A DNA stretch of 64,000 nucleotides from Nostoc punctiforme NIES-2108 (GCA_003326195.1 LXQE01000158.1:61390-125389), one strand, 5' to 3'. Numbered from the stretch's first letter, positions 16,125-26,324 are shown. The notes: a model not told the origin generated them from the letters alone. A program made the numbers and translations.

Positions 16125-18356
16125 TTAATTAGCTAATGTTAGCCGTACCATCGCTGAGTGCATAGCGGTCAAACGCCGAACGATCTGCTCGATCTCCAAA
16201 TCTAATATGCTGTAATCAATGACTGCCTGACGAATCGGTGTATGTCCTTGATTGACGGCTAGTTCTTCTATCCTGGCTGTACGCAGTGCTTGCAGGTATG
16301 GCTGGATTTTTAGCAGTGTTTCTTCCAAGTCAGGTAAGGGCGGTGGGGGAATTTCCTGCTGTACTGAATCAGCTAACTGCTCTAAGAGTAGCGAAATTTG
16401 GCAGACAAAGGTTTCTAATTCCGGGAGTGGTACTGTTCCTCGGAAATGTTCGAGATGTACTGCCAAAACTGTTACGGCGTTATTAAAACGTCCCATATAC
16501 AGCAGCAGCGTCATTACTGGTTCTACTAATTCTTGGTGCATTTTCGGTTCGCGCAGCAATCCTTGGAAAGAGGCTTGGGCATTGCCAATTGCCAGTCCAG
16601 TTTGTCGCCGTTGACTGATAATGCTAGAGTCAGGCTCTTTTGTCCCCTGGTAAACAGCCATCACATCCCAAAAGTATTTGTGGGATTCTCGCAGTGCGGT
16701 GGCAAGTTGACTGGGTAAACGATCGCGTTCCCAGTTTGGCCATAAAAAGTAATGACTCGCAAAAGCCAGTCCCGCCCCAATTAATGTATTCAACACCCGA
16801 AAGCCAGCAAGTTGCCAACTAATAGGATGACCAATATCGATAATCAGTAAGACAAATATTGAGAAGAAAATCACTGAATACCCATAGTTGAAACCGATCA
16901 GGGAAACGCCAAAAAATACTGTCAGCAGAATGATGATGTCTAATACAGGCTTACTCGTGATGGTTGCAAGTAAGATAGCAGCTAAGACAGCTCCTAAGAT
17001 TGTCCCGCCAACTCGCTGGAAAAACCGTTTGAAAGTTGCACCCAAGTTTGGTTTCAGGACTAATATAATTGTCAGTGTTACCCAATAGCCCATTGGTAAA
17101 TTTGTAACGCTGTATAATATTACGCCTACAGTTAGACTCACACCAATGCGGAGAGCATGGCGAAAGATTGCTGAGTCTAAGGTGAGGTTTTCTTTGAGTA
17201 AACTTAAGGGCGATCGCTGTTCTTCTTCAAATAAAAGAAGTCTATCTATATCTCGTTGACTCATTTTGCTACGATCTGCCAGAGATTTAGCTGTCTGAGC
17301 CGTGTATTGCAATTGCTCGATCAGCTTTTTGAGCGTCAGCACCAGGTTAGTGAAAGCAACGAGGGTTGTGTAGTCGGTTTCACTCCCAGCAATTGCTTTT
17401 CTTTGCAGACTTTCTTGTTCTTTCAGTGCTTCAGAGATGCGCTTGAGATTTCCCAAGTCGATGCTAGCAGGCTTGCGAGATATGACTTTCGCTATGGCTT
17501 GAAGAATGACTGATATTTGTTCGAGTGCATCGTCTACTAATTGCTGGACTGTATAATATTGCTGTTGTTGGAAGTGAGTTTCTAGTAATTCTGTTAAGGC
17601 AACAACTAAACCAAGCAAGCGATCGCCATCCTGAATTAGCAGCAAAAATGGCTCATTTATCCAACTCCGAGACGACTGTCCAATCCGTAATGTACCTAAA
17701 GCAGTGCGTGCTGTTTCTAATGCTTTTCTAATTTCAAGAATATTTTCAGTTGTTGCTACTTTACCTACAAATGCCTGAATGTAGTTGGCGATCGCACTGA
17801 AACAGTCAGCCAAAGCTAGCCGTATTGGATCGTAAGGTCTAAAAGGCCACATTACTAAGGAGAGTAGCATCGCCCATCCACCTGCGGTTAGGCATAGCAG
17901 CGATCGCACGAGTGCAACTTCCAAGTTTCCTGGCTGTGCGATCGTGGTAATAAATGATATCCCTACCACCAGACCAACATTGGCACCAGCATTACCGTAC
18001 AGTGACGCAAAACCGGAAGCAATTCCCCAGAGAAGTGTCAGCACTACAGCTAGTACCGGAACTTGAGCGACTAGAGTACCCACAAATACTGAAACAGTTA
18101 TTCCCAAAGTAGCCTGTGCCATCGCCTTAGCTTTGATTTGGTAAGGGCCACCAACATTCGCTAAGTTGACAAAGTGAGCCATTAAACCAACCAATAGTCC
18201 GCTTTCTCTTTGGTTAATGAGTTGCCCAATTAGCATGGGAACTCCCAACGCGAAAGCAGCTCGTAAGCCGTTGGATATTGCTGGTTTTCCTGGCTCTGAT
18301 TGGATCATAAATTTGAGGAAATTACTTTGATTTAACTGCATTGTTTTTGTTAACAA
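16125..18356 (-). CDS. FUSC-family membrane protein (aromatic-acid-exporter-like)
   Basis: The 743-residue protein has the duplicated FUSC layout: a hydrophobic block at residues ~25-175 (AFALGVPMLIGQL, VGLVVGISFITTIAQPG), a ~210-residue helical soluble part, a second hydrophobic block at ~400-540 (RIGVSLTVGVILYSVTNLPM, GYWVTLTIILVLKPNLGATF), then a C-terminal helical domain. GYWVTLTIILVLKPNLGATFKRFF-type signatures are typical of YccS/AaeB relatives. It probably exports organic acids or other compounds; the substrate is unknown. No membrane-fusion partner is adjacent. Confidence 0.85.
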   Translation of the reverse strand: MLTKTMQLNQSNFLKFMIQSEPGKPAISNGLRAAFALGVPMLIGQLINQRESGLLVGLMAHFVNLANVGGPYQIKAKAMAQATLGITVSVFVGTLVAQVPVLAVVLTLLWGIASGFASLYGNAGANVGLVVGISFITTIAQPGNLEVALVRSLLCLTAGGWAMLLSLVMWPFRPYDPIRLALADCFSAIANYIQAFVGKVATTENILEIRKALETARTALGTLRIGQSSRSWINEPFLLLIQDGDRLLGLVVALTELLETHFQQQQYYTVQQLVDDALEQISVILQAIAKVISRKPASIDLGNLKRISEALKEQESLQRKAIAGSETDYTTLVAFTNLVLTLKKLIEQLQYTAQTAKSLADRSKMSQRDIDRLLLFEEEQRSPLSLLKENLTLDSAIFRHALRIGVSLTVGVILYSVTNLPMGYWVTLTIILVLKPNLGATFKRFFQRVGGTILGAVLAAILLATITSKPVLDIIILLTVFFGVSLIGFNYGYSVIFFSIFVLLIIDIGHPISWQLAGFRVLNTLIGAGLAFASHYFLWPNWERDRLPSQLATALRESHKYFWDVMAVYQGTKEPDSSIISQRRQTGLAIGNAQASFQGLLREPKMHQELVEPVMTLLLYMGRFNNAVTVLAVHLEHFRGTVPLPELETFVCQISLLLEQLADSVQQEIPPPPLPDLEETLLKIQPYLQALRTARIEELAVNQGHTPIRQAVIDYSILDLEIEQIVRRLTAMHSAMVRLTLAN

Positions 18357-19015
18357 AACAAAATTTTTCTCGAAATTATCTTAATTTTTTGATATATTAA
18401 AATTTATTCTAATTGATGGTGGGCAATTAAGAGCTTTTACAAAAAGTGAATCTTCAGATACATATTTTGCCACTTTATAAGTCATTTTTAATTATTTGTT
18501 AACAGATATGAGTTTTATCGTGAAGAACGGCATGATTGCTGTGATTGTCTGATAAAAAGCATTATTATGCTGCAAATATCTGTAATTAAAAATTGACTAT
18601 TATCAAGACATATAAATAACCTTAGTTGCTGATTGTAAAAATGTAAATAAATATTTACAATAAAATAAAAAAAGTAAAATAATGTCAACGAATTTGATAG
18701 AAAAAAATATTAAATCTGTCCAAAAGTAGAGATAATTTTTAAAAGACGAAAACAATAAAAACCATTTACTTGGATAAGGTTTGATGTCGAAAAACTGTTC
18801 CAACTTCAGGGGAGAATTCAGCAAGTGAAGGCTCCGGTGTTATAAACCTGAAGAGTAAATAAAAGGGACTGGGCATGGAAAAGAGGCATCGGGGCGGGGT
18901 GCAGCGGGCAAATGGGAAAACTCTTCTCCCTTGCTCCTTGCCCCCCTGCTCCCTTGCTTTTTCCCCAGTTCCCGATACATAGAGAAAAAGTTAAGCGCGA
19001 GGACATAGATTTAGT
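18357..19015. other. Intergenic region with C-rich low-complexity repeat
   Basis: The first ~450 bp are AT-rich with nothing recognised. Positions ~18880-18975 hold repeat DNA of CTCCCTTGCTCC type (gctccttgcccccctgctcc), the same class that is found inside two coding regions of this window. The right end includes the promoter of the phosphorylase gene. Confidence 0.55.
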
Positions 19016-21229
19016 ATGGCTAATAGTAGTGCAATCACCCCAGCACGACACTTGAGTGAAAAGTTACCTTTACCGCTCAAGCGTTTGGCAGATTTGGCTT
19101 ATAACTATTGGTGGAGTTGGAGTGGCGATCGCATCTCCTTATTCCAAACAATTGATCCCCAAGAATGGGAACGCTGTGGGCATAATCCAGTCGCAATTTT
19201 AGAGTCGGCAACTTATGAGCGTCTGACGCAATTAGCAGAAGACCCATTTTACTTAAAGCAGATATCCGCCCTAGCACGTGAGTTTGACCAATACATCAAT
19301 CAGCAAGATACTTGGGTCAGTCGAGTTGCACCGCAAGTATCTGCATTGCGCCCCATTGCTTACTTTTGCGCCGAATTTGGCATCCATGAATCTCTACCCG
19401 TCTACTCTGGCGGGTTGGGAATTCTCGCCGGGGATCACTTGAAATCATCATCAGATTTAGGTGTACCGTTGGTTGGTGTTGGCTTGTTGTATCGCCAAGG
19501 TTATTTTCGGCAACGCTTGAACCGCCAAGGTTGGCAAGAAGATTATTATATTGATAATCCCTTTGGCCACATGCCCTTGGAGTTGATTAAAAATGAGCAA
19601 GGGGAATCGGTCACTATCGAGTTACAAGTTCGCCAACGGGTTGTGAAAGTGCAAATCTGGCGAGTGCAAGTTGGGCGAGTCACCTTATATTTATTAGATA
19701 GCGATCGGAATGATAACGATCCTATTGACCGCTGGCTAACGGGACACCTATACGGCGGTAACTTGGAAACCCGCATCGCCCAAGAAGTCGTTTTAGGAAT
19801 TGGCGGAGTTCGCGCCCTACACGCCTTGGGAATTGAACCTTCTGTCTATCACCTCAACGAAGGACACGCTGCATTCTGCACCTTAGAAATTGCCCGCTTA
19901 GAAATTGAGCGGACTGGTAAATCCTTCTACGACATTGAAGCTAAGGTGCGGAACAGTTGTGTATTTACCACCCATACCCCCGTTCCCGCCGGTCATGATG
20001 TCTTCTCTCCCGATTTAATAGATTCCTTCTTTGCCAGCTATTGGCCGCAATTGCGACTTTCCCGCGAACAATTTTTGGCGCTGGGTGCAAGGCGATTGGG
20101 CGATCCTTGGGAACCCTTTGGGATGACCGTTTTAGCATTGCGGATGTCGCGTGCTTGCAATGGCGTGAGTGAATTACACGGTCAAGTTTCTCGTAAAATG
20201 TGGACAGTTCTCTATCCGCAGCGATCGGAAGATAAAGTGCCAATTGGTTACATTACCAATGGCGTTCATGCACCCACTTGGACTGCACCCCTGTTAGGTG
20301 ATTTATATAACGAATATTTGGGAGAAGACTGGAAAAATCGCGCCGTCGATCCCAAAATGTGGGCTAAAGTTGACGAGATTCCCGATGAGGAATTGTGGTC
20401 ACGGCATCTCATCCTCAAAGAACGATTGATTGCCTTCACTCGTTATAAAGTGAAAAAATCACGGGAGTTGCGTGGCGAAAATCATGAACTCATTCAAGCA
20501 ACAGAAAAATTACTCGATCCCAATGTGTTGACCATTGGATTTGCCAGACGCTTCAGCCCTTATAAACGCGGCGATCTGATTTTGCGTGATGCCCAACGCG
20601 CACTGAAGATTTTTGGTAATGCTCAACGTCCAGTACAAATTATCTTTGCAGGTAAAGCGCACCCAGCCGATGAAGAAGGTAAGAGAATTATCCAACGCTT
20701 AATGGAGTGGTGTCACAATTCCGGGATTGTCAACCGAGTCGCCTTTATAGAAGATTACGACATTTACACTGGTCAAAAATTGGTGCAAGGTGTGGATGTT
20801 TGGTTAAATAATCCCCGTCGTCCTTTGGAAGCGTCTGGTACGAGTGGACAAAAAGTCTGCTTCAACGGCGGTCTTAATTGCAGCGTTTTGGATGGCTGGT
20901 GGTGCGAAGGCTACCAAACAGGGCCAGATGGCAAAGGAATTAACGGTTGGGCAATTGGTGAAGATGCTCATACTAGCGATCAAGAATTGCAAGATGGGAT
21001 TGATTCGCGATCGCTTTACCAGTTGTTAGAAGAAGAAATCGTTCCTCTATACTATGACCAAGATGCCCAAGGCATTCCCCATCGTTGGGTACAGATGATG
21101 AAAACGTCCATTAAGACAAATGCGCCGTTATTTAACACTGACAGGATGATTGCCGACTACGTTTCACAGGTATATGTCCCAGAGATTTCTAAGAGTGTGG
21201 AACCGATTTTAGCTAAAGTACTGCTTTAG
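19016..21229 (+). CDS. glgP: Alpha-glucan (glycogen) phosphorylase
   Basis: The 737-residue GT35 enzyme is of the short AgpA type. Seen motifs: YFCAEFGIHESLPVYSGGLG with ILAGDHLKSSSDLG (N-terminal), HLNEGHAAF, TTHTPVPAGHDVF, GYITNGVHAPTW, FARRFSPYKRGDL, and the PLP-binding region ASGTSGQKVCFNGGLN with the Lys that carries pyridoxal phosphate. It removes glucose-1-phosphate from glycogen or maltodextrin ends in the cytoplasm. It is shorter than E. coli GlgP (~815 aa), as is normal for this subfamily. Confidence 0.93.
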   Translation: MANSSAITPARHLSEKLPLPLKRLADLAYNYWWSWSGDRISLFQTIDPQEWERCGHNPVAILESATYERLTQLAEDPFYLKQISALAREFDQYINQQDTWVSRVAPQVSALRPIAYFCAEFGIHESLPVYSGGLGILAGDHLKSSSDLGVPLVGVGLLYRQGYFRQRLNRQGWQEDYYIDNPFGHMPLELIKNEQGESVTIELQVRQRVVKVQIWRVQVGRVTLYLLDSDRNDNDPIDRWLTGHLYGGNLETRIAQEVVLGIGGVRALHALGIEPSVYHLNEGHAAFCTLEIARLEIERTGKSFYDIEAKVRNSCVFTTHTPVPAGHDVFSPDLIDSFFASYWPQLRLSREQFLALGARRLGDPWEPFGMTVLALRMSRACNGVSELHGQVSRKMWTVLYPQRSEDKVPIGYITNGVHAPTWTAPLLGDLYNEYLGEDWKNRAVDPKMWAKVDEIPDEELWSRHLILKERLIAFTRYKVKKSRELRGENHELIQATEKLLDPNVLTIGFARRFSPYKRGDLILRDAQRALKIFGNAQRPVQIIFAGKAHPADEEGKRIIQRLMEWCHNSGIVNRVAFIEDYDIYTGQKLVQGVDVWLNNPRRPLEASGTSGQKVCFNGGLNCSVLDGWWCEGYQTGPDGKGINGWAIGEDAHTSDQELQDGIDSRSLYQLLEEEIVPLYYDQDAQGIPHRWVQMMKTSIKTNAPLFNTDRMIADYVSQVYVPEISKSVEPILAKVLL

Positions 21230-21267
21230 ATAATTTTTAGTTTCACTCTAGACTGTTGAGGGATCTT

Positions 21268-21294
21268 AAAACCCCTGCAATAATGTAGGGGTTT
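21268..21294 (+). terminator. Hairpin after glgP
   Basis: AAACCCCT (21269-21276) pairs with AGGGGTTT (21287-21294) around a 10-nt loop, 40 bp after the glgP stop. It lacks a T-run, so it is only a possible terminator or RNA-stability hairpin. Confidence 0.5.
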
Positions 21295-21499
21295 AGCGTC
21301 AGGATTGCGATCTTAGTAGTGAAACTCTTCTAATTCTTCTAGTTCTATAATCGGTGCTTCACAAAGGTTACAACACAACCAGCCATAAGTATTCACGCTT
21401 GGCACTTTCCTGGTTAAATAGAGAGGCGGGTTTTCTGCCCCCTTTTTTTGCTCCTAGTATCGCTTGCGATAAGATCGAGAATAAATTCATGCTGTGTTT

Positions 21500-22253
21500 A
21501 TGGCAACCCAACTCAGCCAAGCCAAATCACCAACAGAACTGGTAATCTCTTGGGAAGCCTTGCCCAAAGATTTTCAACTAGAGGATGAACCAGTGGAGAA
21601 TACTGGTCAGCCACTTTTGGCTGGTGCTTTGCGTGAAAGCCTAGAAATCAGTGGATTCATCCAACCTCAGATGTTGATAGCTTCAAACTTTGGTCTTTGT
21701 GCGACAGTCAACGAGCAATTTATTGCCAAAGCACCAGACTGGGTTTATGTGCCGTCGGTTAATGAAGTGGTGGGTAATCGCAAAAGTTATACACCCAATT
21801 TAGAAGGAGATATTCCGGCGATCGCTATCGAATTTTTATCCGATACTGAGGGTGGAGAATATTCAGTCAAGCGAACTTATCCACCAGGAAAATGGTTTTT
21901 CTACGAGCAAATTTTGCAGATTCCCATCTACGCTATTTTTGAACCTTATGGCGGTTTATTAGAATATTATCAACTGGAAAGTAAGCGCTATGAGTTAAAG
22001 CAACCCGACGAAAATGGTCGTCATTGGATTGATGTAATGGGCTTATTTTTAGGAAATTGGCAAGGAACAAAAGAAGGTCGCACTGGTTATTGGTTGCGCT
22101 GGTGGGATCGAGATGGTATATTTGTTACCGTGGGCTGTAGAACAGATTGAACAAGAACGCCAACGTACAGAACAAGAACGCCAGCAAAAAGAACGACTGA
22201 TTGCTTATTTGCAATCACAGGGTATTGACCCGAATAACTTGCCCCCGTTTTAG
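21500..22253 (+). pseudogene. Uma2-family (DUF820) endonuclease-like gene with a frameshift
   Basis: From the ATG at 21500 (a GTG lies 6 bp upstream) the frame encodes 216 residues of a Uma2-type PD-(D/E)XK protein: AKAPDWVYVPSVNEV holds the catalytic Asp, DIPAIAIEFLSDTEGGEYS the Glu region, and WFFYEQILQIPIYAIFEP is typical. It then runs into a stop at 22150. Removing one T from TTT at 22121-22123 restores the expected C-terminal tail (LLPWAVEQIEQERQRTEQ through GIDPNNLPPF, stop at 22251-22253). So the tail is lost through a one-base insertion. The catalytic core is intact, so partial function is possible. Confidence 0.75.
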
Positions 22254-22257
22254 TAGA

Positions 22258-22328
22258 TGATTGGTCTTTGAGACGCGAGAAATCGCGTCTCTACATCAGG
22301 TGTTTGAGCTTATCTAAACTGTATTGTG
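22258..22328 (+). repeat. Dispersed hairpin repeat, copy C (short)
   Basis: It contains gacgcgagaaatcgcgtctc with flanks attggtctttga and gcttatctaaactgtattg, matching parts of the longer copies at 1362-1470 and 55640-55753. It begins five bases after the Uma2 tail's stop codon. Confidence 0.7.
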
Positions 22329-22369
22329 CGATAGAAATTCTAAATTATTTGCATCAGAGATACCTTGTT

Positions 22370-24406
22370 TCAACCTTCAACCATCTCTAAGAATTGCGCC
22401 TCACTTAACTGTGTAATTCCCAAGGAAATTGCTTTTTCTAACTTGGAACCGGCATCTTCTCCTAAAACTAAATAATCTGTTTTTTTACTAACTGAATCAG
22501 TTACTTTCCCCCCAGCTTTTTGAATCAAAGCCTTCGCTTCATCCCGCTTTAAGGTTGGCAATGTTCCCGTAATTACAAAAGTTTTACCTGCGAACTTTTG
22601 ATTACCATCCCCAGATATTTTTGTTTCCTCTGTGGCAGTTAATTGCAATCCTTCTGCTTGTAAGCGTTTTATCAACCTTTGGTTAGCATCAATCCGAAAC
22701 CACTGGTATACAGATTGGGCAATTTCAGCACCAATACCATAAATGCCTTCAATATCTGATTGCTTTGCTGCCGCTAACTGGTCTACAGTGAAATATTTCT
22801 GAGTCAGTAATTGGGCATTCACACTGCCAACGTGACGGATGCCTAAACCATACAATACCCTTGACCAAGGTTGATTTTTTGATTGAGCGATCGCATCCAC
22901 TAACTTCTCTGCCGACTTTTTCCCCATCCTTTCCAATGCAGATAACTTCTCTGCTGTCAACTCATATAAATCGGCAACGGAATGCACCAAACCTTTATCA
23001 ACGAGTTGATATACCAGTTTTTCGCCCATACCTTTAATATCCAAGGCATCACGACTTACCCAATGTTCAATGGAACCTTTGAGAATCGCCGCACAGGAAG
23101 CATTGACGCACCGAGTCACCGCCTCACCGGATTCTCGCACCACCAATTGGCCGCAGACTGGGCAATGGGTAGGCATAACGAAGGGTTCGGTGTCAGCGGG
23201 ACGGAGTTCTTTGATGACCCTCAGCACTTCTGGAATGATTTCTCCAGCTTTGCGGACGATGACAGTATCGCCAATGCGGATGTCTAATTGAGTAATGCGA
23301 TCGCTATTATGTAAAGTGGCGCGGGAAACTGTTGTTCCCGCCAGTTGCACCGGGCGCATCTCGGCTAACGGTGTTAACGCCCCCGTTCGTCCTACATTTA
23401 CAGCAATATTTTCTACACGGGTAGGTGCTTCTTCGGCTGGATATTTTAAGGCGATCGCCCAACGGGGAAATTTCTGCGTAAACCCTAGCTGTTCCTGAAG
23501 TTTAAAAGAACTCAGCTTCACGACTACCCCATCCGTCATGTAGGGTAAATTCAGCCGTTCCGTATCCCAGTATTCATAATATTTTGCCACTTCTGCGATC
23601 GAAGCACAGAGTTTGTGGTTAGGGTTAACTCGAAAACCCATCTTTTCCAACAACTCCAACGCTTCCCATTGGGTATTAGCAATACTAGTGTCATCTCTAC
23701 CAGGAATATGTAAGGTGTAGCCAAAGAAATCCAACCGCCGTTTAGCGACAATGCGGGAGTCTAGTTGCCTGAGTGTACCAGCTGCGGCATTACGGGGATT
23801 GGCAAATAATTGCTCACTAGCTTTTTGTCTTTCCTCGTTGATTTGTTTAAATACTTCCAACGGCAAAAATGCCTCGCCTCGCACTTCTACCCTTTCGAGA
23901 ATTTCTAACCCTTCAAAATTCAAACGTAAGGGAATTGAGCGAATTGTCCGCACATTTTGGGTGATATCTTCACCTGTCACCCCATCACCCCTAGTTGTTC
24001 CTCTAACTAGAAGGCCATCTTGGTAAGTAAGAGCCAAAGCAGAACCATCAATTTTCAGTTCAGTGACATATTCCACTGCATCTATTTTCGGTACTTGTCG
24101 CCGCCAACGCTGATCCCATGCTTGCAACTCATCAATATTGAATGCATTTTCCAGACTGTACAAGGGGATATTGTGCCGCACCGAGGTAAATTGTGTTGCT
24201 GGCCTCTCACCTACACGCTGAGTCGGACTATCTGGTGCTGTCAATTCTGGATATTGAGTTTCCAGTTGTTGCAATTCTCGATATAACTGGTCATAGACTG
24301 CATCCTCCATGATTGGAGCATCTAGGACGTAATAAGCGAAACTTGCTTGTTGCAATAACTGGCGCAATTCTTCTGTGCGCTTTACTTCCGGCTTAATCTG
24401 TGTCAT
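22370..24406 (-). CDS. ligA: NAD-dependent DNA ligase
   Basis: The 678-residue protein has all LigA parts in order: N-terminal Ia domain, adenylation motif VTELKIDGSALAL (active-site Lys ~residue 118), OB fold (RTGALTPLAEMRPVQLAGTT), four-Cys zinc finger (CPVCGQLVVRES through RCVNASC), helix-hairpin-helix repeats (LSALERMGKKSAEKLVDAI), and a C-terminal BRCT domain (FAGKTFVITGTLPTLKRDEA). It seals nicks in replication and repair. Length is typical. Confidence 0.97.
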   Translation of the reverse strand: MTQIKPEVKRTEELRQLLQQASFAYYVLDAPIMEDAVYDQLYRELQQLETQYPELTAPDSPTQRVGERPATQFTSVRHNIPLYSLENAFNIDELQAWDQRWRRQVPKIDAVEYVTELKIDGSALALTYQDGLLVRGTTRGDGVTGEDITQNVRTIRSIPLRLNFEGLEILERVEVRGEAFLPLEVFKQINEERQKASEQLFANPRNAAAGTLRQLDSRIVAKRRLDFFGYTLHIPGRDDTSIANTQWEALELLEKMGFRVNPNHKLCASIAEVAKYYEYWDTERLNLPYMTDGVVVKLSSFKLQEQLGFTQKFPRWAIALKYPAEEAPTRVENIAVNVGRTGALTPLAEMRPVQLAGTTVSRATLHNSDRITQLDIRIGDTVIVRKAGEIIPEVLRVIKELRPADTEPFVMPTHCPVCGQLVVRESGEAVTRCVNASCAAILKGSIEHWVSRDALDIKGMGEKLVYQLVDKGLVHSVADLYELTAEKLSALERMGKKSAEKLVDAIAQSKNQPWSRVLYGLGIRHVGSVNAQLLTQKYFTVDQLAAAKQSDIEGIYGIGAEIAQSVYQWFRIDANQRLIKRLQAEGLQLTATEETKISGDGNQKFAGKTFVITGTLPTLKRDEAKALIQKAGGKVTDSVSKKTDYLVLGEDAGSKLEKAISLGITQLSEAQFLEMVEG

Positions 24407-24903
24407 GAGAATTATTATAAAATATCTAGGATTAGGGCTAACAAATCATACATTTGTACTATACAAAATTTTGGCTTTTGAGCCATATATAAAGCTAAAT
24501 AAGTTTTACCAAATCCCCCGCTATCTAATACTTGGATAGGGCGATCGCACGGCAAACTTCAGTAGTGCGCTTCCCCTGAGTACTAAGTATAATTCCACTG
24601 GTAAAAAATGTAGAGCGATCGCGAGTCAATAAATGGCTATATAAAACGTTTCCCCAACATCTTGCAAAAGTTACTTTTGCAAGATGTCTAATGAGTGCTG
24701 AGTGGAGAATCTCACTTTTATTACTCAGAACGGGCTAAACCTTAGCTATCCGCTCACGGAACTGTTTTGCCCCATACCCAAGCCATTAAAACTTGCTTCT
24801 TGCATCAAGCTATGAGATATTATATTTAAATAACAGTAAATCTATCGTATTACCGTATTTTAAAATTAATGCCTCAGCATTTGGGCATAAAGGAGTAATT
24901 AAA
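24407..24903. other. Intergenic region with a strong palindrome
   Basis: About 500 bp lie between divergent genes. The notable item is the 14-bp perfect inverted repeat at 24657-24687, given separately. Otherwise there are two HIP1 sites and no supported ORF. Confidence 0.5.
24657..24687. repeat. Perfect 14-bp inverted repeat (hairpin)
   Basis: ACATCTTGCAAAAG and CTTTTGCAAGATGT are separated by TTA. No T-run follows. It could be a protein-binding palindrome or a short transcript end. Confidence 0.7.
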
Positions 24904-25170
24904 ATGACAATTGCACGACAAAACACAGCAACATCCTTATCAATCACCATTCACGATTCTGAAAGCGCCGATATAGCTAACTTATGGAAGCTGGTGCGAC
25001 TAGGCGCAAATGGCTTTTGGTGGCGTACTAGGGCATATACAACGATTCTGGGTGTTATGCTGCTAACCTTAGTAAGTCTGATTTTTCTAAGTATGCATTG
25101 GTTTTACCGCAGACTCTTCCCATTTATCAGCCATCAAGTTATTGGTAGCGATCGTCAGATAAGCAATTAA
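24904..25170 (+). CDS. Small single-pass membrane protein, unknown
   Basis: The 88-residue protein starts at the ATG at 24904, chosen because ggagtaatta gives an SD (GGAG) 9-10 bp upstream; a longer frame upstream lacks one. It begins MTIARQNTATSLSITIHDSE, has one transmembrane helix (TTILGVMLLTLVSLIFLSMH, about residues 48-67) and a basic tail. I do not recognise the family. Confidence 0.6.
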   Translation: MTIARQNTATSLSITIHDSESADIANLWKLVRLGANGFWWRTRAYTTILGVMLLTLVSLIFLSMHWFYRRLFPFISHQVIGSDRQISN

Positions 25171-25204
25171 AAATTCAAAACTAGATATGAACTTGCAAAG
25201 GGAT

Positions 25205-25225
25205 AGGCGATCGTCTCAATCGCCT
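25205..25225 (+). terminator. Hairpin downstream of the small membrane-protein gene
   Basis: AGGCGAT pairs with ATCGCCT around CGTCTCA, followed by gatttt. A weak terminator candidate 35 bp after the stop. Confidence 0.4.
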
Positions 25226-25309
25226 GATTTTGCTTCCTTTACATTACTTTAGAAACAGTCTCTAAAAACTCAGCTTAATTCTTCTAGTAGAGGAGAGAGC
25301 TAATTAAAA

Positions 25310-25387
25310 ATGCATATACTGCAATTACCAAGCAATAGTTTGTATAAGCTCCTAGTTAAAGACCTACTAGGAGCTTTTTTTAATTGA
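25310..25387 (+). CDS. Possible 25-residue small ORF overlapping a terminator
   Basis: ATG at 25310 is preceded by aggagagagct, a strong SD, and encodes MHILQLPSNSLYKLLVKDLL plus GAFFN. Most of its 3' half is the terminator hairpin at 25347-25381. It may be a leader peptide, or just chance. Confidence 0.25.
   Translation: MHILQLPSNSLYKLLVKDLLGAFFN
25347..25381 (+). terminator. Strong Rho-independent terminator
   Basis: AGCTCCTAGT (25347-25356) pairs with ACTAGGAGCT (25366-25375), followed directly by seven T. Stem and T-run are near-ideal. The transcript it ends is unclear: either that of the gene at 24904 or a short separate RNA. Confidence 0.85.
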
Positions 25388-25643
25388 CTATCTAACCTCA
25401 AATGGGTCATATAGCAGTGGTCAGAGAGCTTAGGACATTGGCAAATCCTAAGAGAACGGCTGTCACACCTATCTATAGCTGACTTGTCCTAAGCAGGATG
25501 GTAGCCCAATATATTAAAAAATTTAGTAGCAATTAAACTATTCCTAATGGATACTCATAATTAATTCTGATGGTAGATTAAGTCAGAAATGAAGATAGTT
25601 AATATATATATGTAAGTCAAAAACGTTTACCAACTTAACAACA

Positions 25644-25916
25644 ATGAATATTCTTGCTTGGATTGTTTTAGGTCTAATTGCTGGTGCGATCGCAAAAGCT
25701 ATCTACCCTGGTCATCAAGGTGGCGGAATTCTAGGAACTATAGTGTTAGGAATTATCGGTGCTTTTGTTGGCGGTAGTTTAGGTGTATTTTTCAGTACGG
25801 GAACTTTATCTCTAGCAGCTCCTAGTCTCAGCATTCCAGGTATTGCGGTAGCAGTTCTTGGTGCAATTGTCGCAGTTTTCTTGTGGAATTTATTAACCAA
25901 CCGCAGTGCTGTATAA
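25644..25916 (+). CDS. GlsB/YeaQ/YmgE-family stress-response membrane protein
   Basis: The 90-residue, three-helix, glycine-rich membrane protein (AWIVLGLIAGAIAKAIYPG, GGGILGTIVLGIIGAFVGG, then GIAVAVLGAIVAVFLWNLL) fits the transglycosylase-associated/GlsB family. Family members are linked to general stress; the mechanism is unknown. It is followed by a strong terminator. Confidence 0.9.
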   Translation: MNILAWIVLGLIAGAIAKAIYPGHQGGGILGTIVLGIIGAFVGGSLGVFFSTGTLSLAAPSLSIPGIAVAVLGAIVAVFLWNLLTNRSAV

Positions 25917-25988
25917 AAAATTGCGGTGAATCAACGACAAAGATTTAGCAAATTCATTTAACTATTTTTAACTGTGAATTAAATTAAA

Positions 25989-26026
25989 AAAATAGCGCCA
26001 GTCTGTCATTAGCCTGGCGCTATTTT
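25989..26026 (+). terminator. Rho-independent terminator after the GlsB-like gene
   Basis: AAAATAGCGCCAG pairs with CTGGCGCTATTTT around a 12-nt loop. The A/T ends make it work in both directions. It lies 73 bp after the stop. Confidence 0.85.
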
Positions 26027-26324
26027 GTAATATTGCGGTTCTCAGTTGAGTCTTTAGCGATCGCCTACATTTTTGATAATCTGTAGATAAAGTCGAGCTA
26101 AACTTGGCTTGTTAAATACAGCATTTTATTAATTTGCAGCGGATTAAATTTGACGATACCTTGCAATGCCAATGCATCCCGATGCATTATAACAGTCATA
26201 TTTGTGCAAGTTTAGTTTGATTTCAAAGCTACATGGTGATTTTGGTTACAAAAAAATTTAGTTTGGTACGTATTTACTACATAACCTCAAGTTTTGGAAT
26301 AGGCGATACCTACGGTGAGCTAGG

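Noticed and set aside
18603..18824. 73-codon minus-strand frame, Phe/Leu-rich
   Set aside because: AT-rich intergenic DNA reads as hydrophobic residues by chance; no SD or repeat of known type.
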